This document shows, piece after piece, positions 44,297-53,725 of a DNA stretch of 64,000 bases (the first letter of the stretch is position 1; every line of letters begins with the position of its first letter). Under the pieces are notes generated by a model, which saw nothing but the letters and a program-made list of their open reading frames with translations, had not been told where the DNA came from and ran no database searches. The position numbers and the translations under genes are program-made. Location: positions 62,001 through 126,000 of the forward strand of contig NZ_PYMJ01000011.1 in NCBI RefSeq assembly GCF_003025615.1, given 5' to 3'. The stretch comes from Photobacterium frigidiphilum. Its GTDB lineage: Bacteria; Pseudomonadota; Gammaproteobacteria; Enterobacterales; Vibrionaceae.

Positions 44297-44597
44297 TCAT
44301 TGATTAGGCGACAGTAAATGTTGCCATTCTTTATGACGGTTCATGTAGTGGGCAACATAACTGCACGTTGGAATTATTGTATAACCCCTCTTGCTCTATC
44401 CCTTTTAGTACAGCCTCCATCATAATGCTGGCGTACCCTTTTCCACGCAATGCATCTGGCACATGAGAATGATCTAACGTGAGCACATTACCTGAGATTT
44501 GATAACTGACTTCAGCTTGATAACCCGCCTCTAACTCAACAAAGTAAGCCTGTTTTTTTCGATCATGCACGGCGTTGTAATGTTTTTCTTCACTCAT
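44297..44597 (-). pseudogene. YjdJ-type GNAT acetyltransferase gene with a frameshift
   Basis: From 44597 the frame encodes a short GNAT domain (VLTLDHSHVPDALRGKGYASIMMEAVLKGIEQEGLY) and then reads unrelated residues to a stop at 44331. A shift of one base near 44373-44384 restores the family C-terminus IIPTCSYVAHYMNRHKEW, ending at 44297. The acetyl-CoA loop (ALRGKGYA) is intact. The gene is therefore probably inactive, or the extra base is a sequence error. The uninterrupted product would be about 99 residues. Confidence 0.85.
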
Positions 44598-44780
44598 ATC
44601 CCTATTCCTTTTATTTCACGTACTGTTTTATCGCTTATCTTACTTAGCAAAAAGAACGGTGAGCTATGCACTCACCGCTGTTACCTTACGTCTATTGAGA
44701 ATAACCTGTGCACGATAAAAAGACACTTGAGATTTACAATAGCTTCTAAGCATTAAGCATTAAAAGTGTAATCGTGGTAA

Positions 44781-45587
44781 CTAGCCTTGCTGCTTTGCTA
44801 AAGCAACCGCCGCTTGCAATGTGGCTTCTTCAACATAGCCCCCTAGCACTGTTGTATTCTGTTCATTGGCACCTTTAACTGGCATCACAACATAAGCGGG
44901 TGTACCACTGAAGCGTAGATCTTGTGCTAGCTTCATGGTTTTCATCAACTCAGGAGACCATTCTTCAAGCTGTGCCAAATCGACCGTTGCACCCGATTTT
45001 TTCACTAATGCCTGAATATTAACTTCAGTTAGTTTCTCGCCATCAAGACCCAGCTGCATAATGCCTTGGTGGTAAATTGCAAAGCCCTTCTCACCTTGCT
45101 GCTTAAACACTTCTAAACTCACACGTGCCGCCGTGTCTGACAACTTGGATCGTTTCGCGAGAATTGGGAAGTTTTTTATTAATAACTTAGCATCACTGTT
45201 TTTAGCCAAGATGGCATCCACAATCGGTGATGACTTAATGCAATATGAACACTGATAATCTAAGAATTTCACAATGGCCACATCGCCATTAGCATTCCCT
45301 TCAAACGGAGTCTCTTTATCATTTAACAAGGCATTTTTCTGCTTCACGGCCTCACTAACTCGTAACGCATTCTGCTTGGCGTCTTCTCGAGCTTTTAATT
45401 CCATGCTGGCATCAATCAACACTTCAGGATTGTTTACCAAGTATTCCATCGCAATTTTGCCAATTTCTTCTTGCTGTGCGGCAGAAAAGGAAGAAGCGGT
45501 ATTTGTCGTATTAGCAGCAAACGCTGAGGTCACGGTGGCGCCAGTCACAACGCTTGCAAGTAAAAGGGCCAGTTTTTGTTTGGTCAT
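44781..45587 (-). CDS. DsbA-family thiol-disulfide oxidoreductase
   Basis: About 268 residues. A signal peptide (KLALLLASVVTGATVTSAFA) exports it. An N-terminal helical part of about 80 residues leads to a thioredoxin fold with the active site CSYC in FLDYQCSYCIKSSP. The cis-proline loop is SGTPAYVVMP. It should oxidise or isomerise disulfides in the periplasm, like DsbA/Com1 relatives. The start at 45587 is favoured by a GGTGA box; an ATG four codons upstream is possible. It follows the EamA gene on the same strand. Confidence 0.85.
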   Translation of the reverse strand: MTKQKLALLLASVVTGATVTSAFAANTTNTASSFSAAQQEEIGKIAMEYLVNNPEVLIDASMELKAREDAKQNALRVSEAVKQKNALLNDKETPFEGNANGDVAIVKFLDYQCSYCIKSSPIVDAILAKNSDAKLLIKNFPILAKRSKLSDTAARVSLEVFKQQGEKGFAIYHQGIMQLGLDGEKLTEVNIQALVKKSGATVDLAQLEEWSPELMKTMKLAQDLRFSGTPAYVVMPVKGANEQNTTVLGGYVEEATLQAAVALAKQQG

Positions 45588-45625
45588 TCTTTTCACCATT
45601 TATGATTAATTAGCTCGTTAAAATC

Positions 45626-45649
45626 AACCCCAACCTAAAGGTTGGAGTT
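45626..45649 (-). terminator. Hairpin over the EamA stop codon
   Basis: On the minus strand AACTCCAACCT pairs with AGGTTGGGGTT (one wobble pair), with the TAG stop in the loop region, followed by GATTTT. It may weaken read-through into the DsbA-family gene. Confidence 0.5.
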
Positions 45650-46603
45650 AACTTCAAGGTCAAGAGCTTTTGCATCAGCACGACATACAGAACACATTTT
45701 TGGTTTAAAAATCAGATCTAGAGCCCAAAATGATTTATCTGTTTTAGTCACTAAAATTCCAGCAAAAAGTGGCAATAATAAGCCGATAGATAGCGGAGAG
45801 ATGGGCTGTGCAGTGTTCCATGCTGCAATCATCAATGCCACGATAGGAAACAATAAAAAGCACAACGAAGCAGTGAACGGAGTCGACAGTTCATTCAATT
45901 TAAAATACGCCACAATGCCGCCGACACTTGCAAATACGCCTAGATATAACACAGCTAACAACGATTCAGATGAGAACGTGCTTGGCTGAGCCCCTTCCAA
46001 CAATAAAGAGACAATAACCAACAATATCGACGCCATGAAACATGGTACGGTGTTGTATGTAAGCACAGAGATATCTTTACAATATTTTTGCACAAACACA
46101 TACATTAACGCATGAATCATGACAGCAGCACTGAGCGCACTCATACCGATCAAATAACTGGCCCCCCCAATATTCATTTCATTTTTCAAAATTACACTCA
46201 AGCTAACAACTGCCACCAACAAGCCCGCAATTTGGTGCTTTCCCAAATTCAAACTAAGAAATAAGGTAGAAGTCATCATCACCGCTATCGGCATATTGGC
46301 AAAGATGATCGCCGCTAAACCAGAAGAAATATATTGCTCGCCAAAAATCATAAGCGTGAAGGGAATAGCAAAATAAAAAACAGCCACGATCACCATCCAA
46401 TGCCGACGCCCTTTAGGGAACATTAACGGCTGCCTATACCATCGGGTCAACGTCACAAGAATCGGTGCTGCAATCAAGAAGCGTAAGCTGGTTGCAAAAA
46501 TGGGCGGAATCGAACTGACTGCCACTTCCATTGCAAACCATGTCGTCCCCCAAATTAAACACACAGAAAGAAACAACAGCGGCACGGTATACTTTGTATT
46601 CAT
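45635..46603 (-). CDS. EamA/DMT-family transporter
   Basis: 322 residues with about ten hydrophobic helices arranged as two EamA repeats. The start motif LIWGTTWFAMEVAVSSIPP is typical of the RhaT/EamA superfamily. The C-terminal 35 residues are polar with a CSVC pair (KMCSVCRADAK), which is unusual and could bind a metal. Likely an inner-membrane metabolite exporter; substrate unknown. The DsbA-family gene follows after a 47-base gap. Confidence 0.82.
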   Translation of the reverse strand: MNTKYTVPLLFLSVCLIWGTTWFAMEVAVSSIPPIFATSLRFLIAAPILVTLTRWYRQPLMFPKGRRHWMVIVAVFYFAIPFTLMIFGEQYISSGLAAIIFANMPIAVMMTSTLFLSLNLGKHQIAGLLVAVVSLSVILKNEMNIGGASYLIGMSALSAAVMIHALMYVFVQKYCKDISVLTYNTVPCFMASILLVIVSLLLEGAQPSTFSSESLLAVLYLGVFASVGGIVAYFKLNELSTPFTASLCFLLFPIVALMIAAWNTAQPISPLSIGLLLPLFAGILVTKTDKSFWALDLIFKPKMCSVCRADAKALDLEVNSNL

Positions 46604-46752
46604 TGACTAACTCATCCATCAAGGTCACTAAAAACCATTCACTTGTTTTCTAGTCACATTTATTGATCACCTCGAAATCAAGAGGTTAACTCATCCATTG
46701 ATGGTGTTTTACTCTACGACGAAAATCGTAAAGCGTTGTCTAGAAAGGTAAA

Positions 46753-47934
46753 CTAACGTAAATTTGGCGGCACTTGGTGCCAAGATTGTCTGTCCTGCAT
46801 CTTTTGATAGCTATCGTCAAATAACTCACTCATGTATGCAGGGCTAATATCATTTCCCGGTTGCTCTGATTCAAACTGCGGTTCTATATAGCTAACATTA
46901 AACTCCATGCCTGTTCGAAGTGATTGCTGATAAATACGGTTTACATCCCCTAGCCCTTGGTATTTCAAAATAGTGTCTATTGAGCGGGACGCGATACCTT
47001 TGAATGTGTACTCTGTGGTTTTCCAACGTGGTTCAAGTTCTGAATTGCGTATCACATAAACTTTGTTTCTGCTGTTTTGTGGCAACAATGAAAGATCTAC
47101 ACCTTCTGGAAACAAAAAAACTTGATTAGTAACACCACCATCAACATGCAATTCTTCAAACGATTCCAACATTGATCCCTTCACCACTTGCACAGAAATC
47201 ATCTTGGCAGGAAAGACTCCCGGAATCGATGAGGAGGCAATAATAATATCTTCAAACAAGGCTTCAGCCTCTGGTGTATTCAATGTTGCTATCTCGCCCA
47301 TGTTCCAGATTACAGGTCGCTGAGCATCAAGGTTTGTCGTGCCTATTAGTAAAATACGACCACGAGCATATTGCTTTGCAACCTCATCTAATAAGGCCGG
47401 AGTAATCGTTTTACGCACCATCGCTTCGAACTTATCGGTGTTCAGTAATGATTTAGTTGCTGCAATTTGGAAAATTGTATTTACGTCGTACAGTTCATCC
47501 GATTTCGTTTGAGTATATAACTGCTTAAGAAACAGATCGTAGTCTGCCCCCAAAAAGGCAAATACCGAAATGATTGCGCCAGTACTAACGCCAGTTACTG
47601 TCGCAAATTCAGGTCGATCACCATTGTCGGTCCACGCATTTAACAATCCCGCACTATAAGCACCGTTTGTACCACCACCCGACAATGCCAGATGCGCCAC
47701 AGCTTTGATATTCCCATTCTCATCAGTTAGGATCCCTGCATCCATTTGACGCTGCTTTAAGGCCACCAGCTGATCTTTCGGGATTGGGTATTCACTAGTG
47801 TCTCCCCAGTAGCGTAATAATTCAGTATTTAACGGCTCATAAGAAACATGCTGTTCTTGTGACATATCTTGCCGCTCTAGCGAGCTACAGGCAGAAATAA
47901 ATACAATGGAAATGATAGAAATAAAGCGATACAT
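46753..47934 (-). CDS. Patatin-like phospholipase lipoprotein
   Basis: 393 residues. The lipobox SIVFISAC puts a lipidated cysteine near residue 16. The patatin domain has the oxyanion motif GGGTNGAYSAG, the nucleophile in GVSTGAI, and the catalytic aspartate in DGGVTNQ. It is expected to be a membrane-anchored Ser-Asp dyad lipase or phospholipase. Single-gene unit. Confidence 0.88.
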   Translation of the reverse strand: MYRFISIISIVFISACSSLERQDMSQEQHVSYEPLNTELLRYWGDTSEYPIPKDQLVALKQRQMDAGILTDENGNIKAVAHLALSGGGTNGAYSAGLLNAWTDNGDRPEFATVTGVSTGAIISVFAFLGADYDLFLKQLYTQTKSDELYDVNTIFQIAATKSLLNTDKFEAMVRKTITPALLDEVAKQYARGRILLIGTTNLDAQRPVIWNMGEIATLNTPEAEALFEDIIIASSSIPGVFPAKMISVQVVKGSMLESFEELHVDGGVTNQVFLFPEGVDLSLLPQNSRNKVYVIRNSELEPRWKTTEYTFKGIASRSIDTILKYQGLGDVNRIYQQSLRTGMEFNVSYIEPQFESEQPGNDISPAYMSELFDDSYQKMQDRQSWHQVPPNLR

Positions 47935-48323
47935 GGAGGTCCTTATCCGCTAAATGTAGAATGTAGCTGAGCTATAAGAATCAAGCTATTGAACAGTGAA
48001 TCATTAAAATAGAAGCAGATTATGGCACGACAAAATGAAACATAAATTAAATCTTATGGCCTATTCAGCTACCATACAGCGGGTAAAAATGGTTTACTCT
48101 ATTCGAACCCAACGAGTTTATCTAACCCATTATAATATAAAGGAACATACGTCCTGATAGGTTATCATTTTGTTACGTTTTATATTTTTTCTAAGTTAAG
48201 CCTGCCTGTTTATTCCAAGATTGTTTCCCAAAAAACTGTTATCTCACAACACTCTATTTATTCATCATCTAAGATTGTGATAATCTCAGCCTCTTGTATT
48301 GCATAGCGAGTGAAATAACAACG
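47935..48323. other. Divergent promoter region
   Basis: It separates the patatin gene and the carboxypeptidase gene. A TATAAT-like box (CATTATAATATAAAGG) is near 48130-48145. No repeat or additional gene seen. Confidence 0.4.
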
Positions 48324-49448
48324 ATGAAAATTTTCAGTAACTTCGATGGCGGCAACATTAATGTAGTTAAAGCCGATTCACCAGAAGATATTCAACTCAC
48401 TATTCCTAATGACAATCAATCTGAATATTACCAATGGTTTCACTTCCGCTTAGAAACACAAGCGCAAGAAGAACACACTGTAAAATTACTCAACCTTGCT
48501 AAATCGGCCTACCCTGAAGGCTGGCAAGGCTACGATGTTGTTGCATCTTACGATCGTGATGAATGGTTCCGTATTCCTGCCGAGTTCGATGGTGATACAC
48601 TGACATTCCGCTTCTTCCCAGAGCAAGGGTCTATGTACTTTGCTTACTTTGCACCATACACCTACGATCGCCATCAAGATCTTTTGCATCAAGCACAAGT
48701 AAACTTCAACTGCCAACTTGAAACATTAGGTAGCACGTTAGATAACAATGACATGAGCCTGCTTACTATTGGTGAGCCTGCTGATGATAAGAAAAAAGTT
48801 TGGGTAATTGCACGCCAACATCCAGGCGAAACAATGGCTGAATGGTTCATCGAAGGTCTATTACAGCGTCTGCTTGATGAAACAGATACGGTTGGCCGCG
48901 CGCTTCTCGATAAAGCCGTTTTCTATGTTGTGCCAAACATGAACCCAGATGGTGGTATTCGTGGACATTTACGTACCAATGCGGCAGGTGTGAATTTAAA
49001 CCGTGAATGGCAAACGCCATCAATGGAAAAAAGCCCTGAGGTTTTCTTAGTACGTGAGCGTATGCTTGAAACCGGTATCGATATGTTCCTCGATATTCAC
49101 GGTGATGAAGCGATTCCTTATAACTTTGTTGCGGGTAGTGAAGGCATTCCATCTTATGATGAACGCCACGCCAACTTAGAGAATAAGTTTAAGCAAGCAT
49201 TACATACTATTACACCAGAGTTCCAAGACGAATATGGTTATGACAAAGATAAGCCAGGTAAAGCAAATCTAACAGTTTGTTCTAACTGGGTTGCGGAACA
49301 GTTTAAGTGTTTGTCTTACACTGTCGAAATGCCATTTAAAGATCATAATGCACAACCAGATGCCCTTTACGGCTGGTCACCAGAACGTAGCCTTGCGTTT
49401 GGTCACGACATGTTAGCGGCAACCCTCGCTGTTATTGATGATGTATAA
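48324..49448 (+). CDS. M14-family zinc carboxypeptidase (cytosolic type)
   Basis: About 374 residues from the ATG at 48324 (MKIFSNFDGG); a TTG ten codons upstream is less likely. An N-terminal beta domain of about 120 residues precedes the M14 catalytic domain. Zinc ligands are in ARQHPGETMAEW and in DIHGDEA. NMNPDGGIRGHLRTNAAGVNLNREW is the substrate site, and the catalytic glutamate is in YTVEMPFK. No signal peptide, so it resembles cytosolic carboxypeptidases. Followed by a strong terminator. Confidence 0.88.
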   Translation: MKIFSNFDGGNINVVKADSPEDIQLTIPNDNQSEYYQWFHFRLETQAQEEHTVKLLNLAKSAYPEGWQGYDVVASYDRDEWFRIPAEFDGDTLTFRFFPEQGSMYFAYFAPYTYDRHQDLLHQAQVNFNCQLETLGSTLDNNDMSLLTIGEPADDKKKVWVIARQHPGETMAEWFIEGLLQRLLDETDTVGRALLDKAVFYVVPNMNPDGGIRGHLRTNAAGVNLNREWQTPSMEKSPEVFLVRERMLETGIDMFLDIHGDEAIPYNFVAGSEGIPSYDERHANLENKFKQALHTITPEFQDEYGYDKDKPGKANLTVCSNWVAEQFKCLSYTVEMPFKDHNAQPDALYGWSPERSLAFGHDMLAATLAVIDDV

Positions 49449-49500
49449 AGCATAGCTAGCGCCTTTAATAAAATATAGCGCGACAAACTAGTACACACTA

Positions 49501-49533
49501 AGCCACGCACGTTTAATTCTGCGTGGCTTTTTC
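49501..49533 (+). terminator. Intrinsic terminator
   Basis: AGCCACGCA and TGCGTGGCT with a ten-base loop, then TTTTT, 52 bases after the carboxypeptidase stop. Confidence 0.9.
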
Positions 49534-49625
49534 TTTCTCTATCTGTCGTTCATTTCATACTGAAAAAGGCGAGATACGATCCCACCTTCTATATTTATTC
49601 ATGACAAAATACAGCGTAAACGATA

Positions 49626-49937
49626 TTAACGTTTACTGTCACTATGAAATGCATAGCGATTATATTCAGTGCCATTCTCAGTAACAGCGTTATATTTCAC
49701 TGAACGAGAGCTGTTCAATGATAATGGTACAAACACACGGCCATTCTCATTGGTCATATAGGTTCCTTTCGATTGAGGAACATTTTTGACGGTCACCTCA
49801 GCGTTAGCAACTGGTGCACCTTGCTCAGATACGGTTACCCATGCACCATTGGCGGTATCGACTACTTTCATATCCGCTAATGTAACAGTTGAAAAAACAA
49901 CACACATGACGGCAACAGCTGTATTTAATAATTTCAT
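49626..49937 (-). CDS. Small exported protein with Ig/CarboxypepD-like fold
   Basis: 103 residues from 49937, where AGAAGG lies well spaced upstream. A signal peptide (MKLLNTAVAVMCVVFSTVTLA) leads to one beta-sandwich domain. The segment GAPVANAEVTVKN...TNENGRVFVPL resembles carboxypeptidase-regulatory/Ig-like modules. No catalytic motif. Probably a periplasmic binding or structural protein. Confidence 0.68.
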   Translation of the reverse strand: MKLLNTAVAVMCVVFSTVTLADMKVVDTANGAWVTVSEQGAPVANAEVTVKNVPQSKGTYMTNENGRVFVPLSLNSSRSVKYNAVTENGTEYNRYAFHSDSKR

Positions 49938-50283
49938 AACAAACCTTCTTATTATAAATGCTGGAAACAAGTACAGGTTTAGTCTTATTTCCACGAATCC
50001 CTTGAGTCCCATTCCTATTATTTATTTCATGGGCATGATTTAACTTTTTAATGATTTCGATATTATAATAACTCAATGAAAGTAAACCGCTGTTGAACGA
50101 GCGTAAAGCAACGTAAATTAAACTTATTTATAAAATAACGTTTGTTATGTATACGTACTGTTACATCGGTTATCGCGGAATGTTGTTTTTGTCGTTTTAC
50201 CCAAAGTTTAGCAATAATGCTTGATAACACCACCCTGCTATCCGTTATAATTCAGCCATTAGTACACTTTTGATGCGAAAGAA
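49938..50283. other. Divergent promoter region
   Basis: AT-rich spacer between the small exported protein gene and the DUF3859 gene. A TATTATAATA sequence near 50060 could be a -10 box. No other structure recognised. Confidence 0.4.
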
Positions 50284-50706
50284 ATGGCAAAAACTAAACC
50301 CATAATTAAAATCGAAACTTACGGTATTCACACCACATGGGACGCTGAATCTAAGCATTTACCTAAAGTGAAAACATTTACTACAGACATTCCGGCAGAA
50401 ATCGATGTTGAGTTTGGTTTTATCGTTAACATCAAAAAAGCCCGTGGTGAAAAGATTCGCTATTGTATCTATCACCCAGACATCACCGATGGTTCTGGTG
50501 ATGTGCTTGAACCTTTTGATGGTGAATTGTATGTTCGGAACAATGATTGGGATTTTTATCTAGGCGACACTATCTGGGCACCAATAGACAACAAGTTAGG
50601 TGACTGGCGTATGACGATAGAGATGAAAGGTAAAATTATCGCGGAAAAGACCTTTAATCTTTATGCTCGAGACGAAGGTCAATTTTGGAAAAAACGCGGT
50701 TTTTGA
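50284..50706 (+). CDS. DUF3859-domain protein
   Basis: 140 residues. The conserved pattern IKIETYGIHTTWD near the start, EIDVEFGFIVNIKKARGEKI and a C-terminal FWKKRGF fit DUF3859, a small beta-rich family. No signal peptide and no known activity. Its final residues are followed by a hairpin. Monocistronic. Confidence 0.78.
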   Translation: MAKTKPIIKIETYGIHTTWDAESKHLPKVKTFTTDIPAEIDVEFGFIVNIKKARGEKIRYCIYHPDITDGSGDVLEPFDGELYVRNNDWDFYLGDTIWAPIDNKLGDWRMTIEMKGKIIAEKTFNLYARDEGQFWKKRGF

Positions 50707-50728
50707 AGCCAGAAATCAGTGATTCACT

Positions 50729-50759
50729 AGGCGAGTTGTTGAAACTCGCCTGTAGATTT
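50729..50759 (+). terminator. Hairpin terminator
   Basis: AGGCGAGTT and AACTCGCCT form a nine-base-pair stem with a five-base loop after the DUF3859 stop. The T-run is interrupted (GTAGATTTT), so efficiency is uncertain. Confidence 0.6.
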
Positions 50760-50792
50760 TATCGCTATATTAATACCGCTATTGTGTTTACC

Positions 50793-51095
50793 TCAACCTT
50801 TCTTGACCACTTTCCAACCAAGAGTAAAAAATGCTGCAGATGGAATCAATAAAATAAAACAAGCGAGTACAATTGCCGTTGTATTCGATAAACCAAGCCC
50901 AAACCCTAACGAAAATGCTAACCCATACAGCACGTCTATAGGGCTAAAAGTAAGAGGTGCATTAGCAGCCTTACTTAGTGTGCTAAACAACAAGATAAAG
51001 CTAACAAATGACAATCCAGCCAAAAACAACGCCATCAAACATTTCTTGATAAGAAGTGGTGATACAACCCATACCGATTTATTCAAATTATTCAT
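50793..51095 (-). CDS. Small membrane protein of unknown function
   Basis: 100 residues with two strong hydrophobic segments (about 16-42 and 70-90) and a basic C-terminus (WKVVKKG). No family recognised. It lies between the DUF3859 gene and the PH-domain gene on the opposite strand. Confidence 0.5.
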   Translation of the reverse strand: MNNLNKSVWVVSPLLIKKCLMALFLAGLSFVSFILLFSTLSKAANAPLTFSPIDVLYGLAFSLGFGLGLSNTTAIVLACFILLIPSAAFFTLGWKVVKKG

Positions 51096-51274
51096 CTTCT
51101 ACACATTTAAGGCATCAAAAATGCCTTTCACAAAATAATGACATTAACCTACTCCTTTAATGATTTACTGTCATGACAGAAATGAGGCAATGGCTTCAGA
51201 ATGCTGATATAAATCGTTTTATAGTGTGTTTATCATGCTATTAATAACAATAACGAAAGATAAAGGATCACGTA

Positions 51275-51655
51275 ATGGGACTATTTGACGCTATTTTAGG
51301 TAATGCTGGTGAAATGAGCATCGCAGATGCAACAGAAGAGCTTTCTACCATTTTGGGACCTAACGAACACATAGAGATCGCATACAAATTAATTCGCGAT
51401 ATGATTGTGTTAACCGACCAGCGTTTATTGCTTATCGACAAACAAGGCTTAACCGGGAAGAAAGTTGAATATCGCTCGATTCCTTACAAAGCGATCACCA
51501 TGTATACCGTCGAGTCTACTGGTCACTTCGATTTAGATGCAGAATTAAAAGTATGGGTTTCAGGGCAATCAGAACCCATCTCCCTTGAGTTTAACGGCAA
51601 AACCAATATCTATGCGATGCAAGGCGTACTCACGGCTAAAATCGCAGGTAAGTAG
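51275..51655 (+). CDS. Bacterial PH-domain protein
   Basis: 126 residues. The pattern LGPNEHIEIAYKLIRDMIVLTDQRLLLIDKQGLTGKKVEY, then SIPYKAITMYTVESTGHFDLDAELKVW, is characteristic of the bPH (DUF1696/YvbH-like) fold. These small cytoplasmic proteins form rings; a role in envelope stress has been proposed for some. An AAAGGATCAC ribosome binding site precedes it. A terminator and then a palindromic repeat follow. Confidence 0.85.
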   Translation: MGLFDAILGNAGEMSIADATEELSTILGPNEHIEIAYKLIRDMIVLTDQRLLLIDKQGLTGKKVEYRSIPYKAITMYTVESTGHFDLDAELKVWVSGQSEPISLEFNGKTNIYAMQGVLTAKIAGK

Positions 51656-51667
51656 CGATAAAAGTAG

Positions 51668-51700
51668 AAGCCACTAACATTCGAATGTTAATGGCTTTTA
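51668..51700 (+). terminator. Intrinsic terminator
   Basis: AAGCCA-C-TAACATT pairs with AATGTTA-A-TGGCTT (one mismatch) across a CG loop and ends in TTTTA. It abuts the repeat at 51699. Confidence 0.75.
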
Positions 51701-51790
51701 TACCCAAGCCACCTCTAGATGCTCGTTTCAGCGAGAATTTGTTGGGCTCTAGGCAAGGCGTTTACTATAGACCTAGTGGTTCTTCGTTGA
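51699..51790. repeat. Dispersed repeat, copy 2 (about 92 bp)
   Basis: It begins TATACCCAAG. The reverse complement matches the right-hand third of the 53726-53991 element almost base for base (GCCTTGCCTAGAGCCCAAC, GCTGAAACGAGCATCT). It lacks the second terminal TATACCCAAG. It ends at the stop codon of the methyltransferase gene. Confidence 0.8.
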
Positions 51791-51792
51791 AA

Positions 51793-52338
51793 TCAATCGT
51801 TACGCTGAACGACAACTTGAGAAATTGAACAAATAGGATCCCCTATTTCACCTTCAAACTGATGCAAAATATGCCAATGACTAAAAGTATCAATTAATTC
51901 GTTTTCTTGTAATAAAAAATCTGGATTTTGTGGGCGACCAAATTGTCGTTGAGCTTCATTAAATGTTTCATAAATCACAACGCCAGAAGGCTTAACGCTA
52001 CGTTTAAGTGAATTAAATAGAGGACGGTGCAAATAACGGAACACAATAATAGCGCCGTATTGATTGTCGATTAGGTGATCGTCACCAGACTCAAGATCAA
52101 CCAACCATGTTGTTGACGTCAGCTTTTCTTCCTTAATGATACGTTCAATTGTCTGTAACTTTTCTTTATCTTGATCAGCAAAAATAACAGGAAGACCTAA
52201 ACGAGCAAGATACAAACCATTTCGACCACTTCCACATGCTAGGTCGAGTATCGGCCCATGCTTAGAAGCGACGGTTAACTCTTTCACATAAGTTTGAAGT
52301 AAACTTGAATGCGCGTTATTTATCTTATAAACGTTCAT
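51793..52338 (-). CDS. Class I SAM-dependent methyltransferase, TehB-like
   Basis: 181 residues. Motif I LDLACGSGRNGLYLARLG near residue 34, the acidic loop FADQD, and GAIIVFRYLHRP for motif IV are present. Length and motifs resemble TehB-like small-molecule methyltransferases. The 3' end touches a dispersed repeat, so its last residues could have been altered by repeat insertion. Confidence 0.82.
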   Translation of the reverse strand: MNVYKINNAHSSLLQTYVKELTVASKHGPILDLACGSGRNGLYLARLGLPVIFADQDKEKLQTIERIIKEEKLTSTTWLVDLESGDDHLIDNQYGAIIVFRYLHRPLFNSLKRSVKPSGVVIYETFNEAQRQFGRPQNPDFLLQENELIDTFSHWHILHQFEGEIGDPICSISQVVVQRND

Positions 52339-52549
52339 CGTTCCTCACTAAGCACTAAATTTGTATAGCCAAGTATACAGTACATTAATGCGTTTAATTA
52401 AAAGGAGAATTTGGCTAAAACCACGAAAAGGTCAAAATGCGTGACGCGCCTAGCTGTATTTTAAATACGTAGCCAAACAGGTTATTTTATAAACATGCTA
52501 TCAAGGCTACAATGGGCGATAAAATGACGTACAACAATAGGCAATAATA

Positions 52550-53194
52550 GTGAAAACTGGTTCGATTCAACACTCTGATAATGCAAACACCGTTATCGTT
52601 CTCGATTTCGAAACCACGGGTTTATCACCAACCCAAGGTGACCGTGCAATTGAGATCGGTGCCGTATTAATGGAAAATGGCGAAGTAGTTGATCGCTTTC
52701 AAAAGTTAATGAATCCGGGTTTTAGAGTGAGCAGCTTTATCGAAAGTTATACTGGTATCACTAACAATATGCTTCGCACTGCAGCCCCCTGCGATGAAGT
52801 AATGGATCAATTTACCGATTTTATCGGCGATTATAATCTTGTTGCTCACAATGCATCATTTGACAAACGATTTCTAGATGCTGAACTAGACACCATTAAT
52901 CGAAGCTATGGTGGAGAATTCGCCTGTTCTATGCTTATTGCGCGTCGTTTATATCAGAATGCACCAAATCATAAATTGGGCAGCTTAGTTGCCTATAAAA
53001 ACATTGATCACGATGGCGTATTTCACCGAGCATTAGCCGACTCAGAAATGACGGCTAAGCTGTGGCTACAAATGCTTGAAGATATGCAAGATCAATTTCA
53101 TATACCTCAGCCTTCATTTACTTTAATGCAGCAAGTATCAAAAAAAACGAAAGCGGCTGTGCCTACATTCCTACATAAAATGGCAACGACATAA
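52550..53194 (+). CDS. DnaQ-family 3'-5' exonuclease
   Basis: 214 residues from a GTG start. The three exonuclease motifs of the DEDDh family are clear: [11 protein letters not shown] (Exo I), [11 protein letters not shown] (Exo II) and HRALADSEM (Exo III). It is longer than RNase T-like proteins but lacks polymerase III epsilon C-terminal binding features. Likely a stand-alone nuclease in DNA repair or RNA turnover. Monocistronic, with a large palindromic hairpin after it. Confidence 0.88.
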   Translation: MKTGSIQHSDNANTVIVLDFETTGLSPTQGDRAIEIGAVLMENGEVVDRFQKLMNPGFRVSSFIESYTGITNNMLRTAAPCDEVMDQFTDFIGDYNLVAHNASFDKRFLDAELDTINRSYGGEFACSMLIARRLYQNAPNHKLGSLVAYKNIDHDGVFHRALADSEMTAKLWLQMLEDMQDQFHIPQPSFTLMQQVSKKTKAAVPTFLHKMATT

Positions 53195-53220
53195 ATTTAC
53201 AACTACATAACAAATAACTC

Positions 53221-53260
53221 AGTACATGTTTGATGAGTTACCGCTCATCAAACATGTACT
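53221..53260. terminator. Perfect 17-bp hairpin between convergent genes
   Basis: AGTACATGTTTGATGAG and its exact inverse surround a six-base loop between the exonuclease and DoxX genes. There is no T-run, so it may be a factor-assisted terminator or an mRNA-stability element. Confidence 0.6.
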
Positions 53261-53269
53261 ATCAAGTCA

Positions 53270-53671
53270 CTACTTTTCAGCTAACTTTGGCAAATTATGC
53301 CCAGCTAAAATCAATAAACCTGCAAATATCCCCATGTTCTTAATAAAGTTTTGCATTTCATGCGCTCCTTCAAGTCCATCTAAATTCCAGAAGTCATGTA
53401 AATTCACGTTAATAGCCAAAACCAAGAGTGCCAACAGGATAGATACAATACCTGTATAGCGATTAACGATAAGCGCAGAGCCTGCAATAATCTGGAAAAT
53501 AGCCGCCGCAGCAAGGAAAAATGGGATAAACACCATGCCATGCTTTGCCATCAAACCAACGTGCATATCCCACGCGACAAATTTCATAATACCAGGCACT
53601 AAAAAATACAAACCTAACAAGACACGGCCAGCGATTATCAATCCATTATTCATCATTTTATCAACCTTCAT
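53270..53671 (-). CDS. DoxX-family membrane protein
   Basis: 133 residues with four hydrophobic helices. GRVLLGLYFLVPGIMKF near the N-terminus is the DoxX signature, and AMLE-like positions are replaced by IAGSALIVNRYTG. Members are small inner-membrane proteins of uncertain function, linked to thiol or oxidative stress in some bacteria. ATG alternatives exist five and six codons in. Confidence 0.82.
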   Translation of the reverse strand: MKVDKMMNNGLIIAGRVLLGLYFLVPGIMKFVAWDMHVGLMAKHGMVFIPFFLAAAAIFQIIAGSALIVNRYTGIVSILLALLVLAINVNLHDFWNLDGLEGAHEMQNFIKNMGIFAGLLILAGHNLPKLAEK

Positions 53672-53725
53672 TATTCTAACTTATACCGTTGCTATCACAT
53701 CATGCTCATCGGCAATGTAATGATG

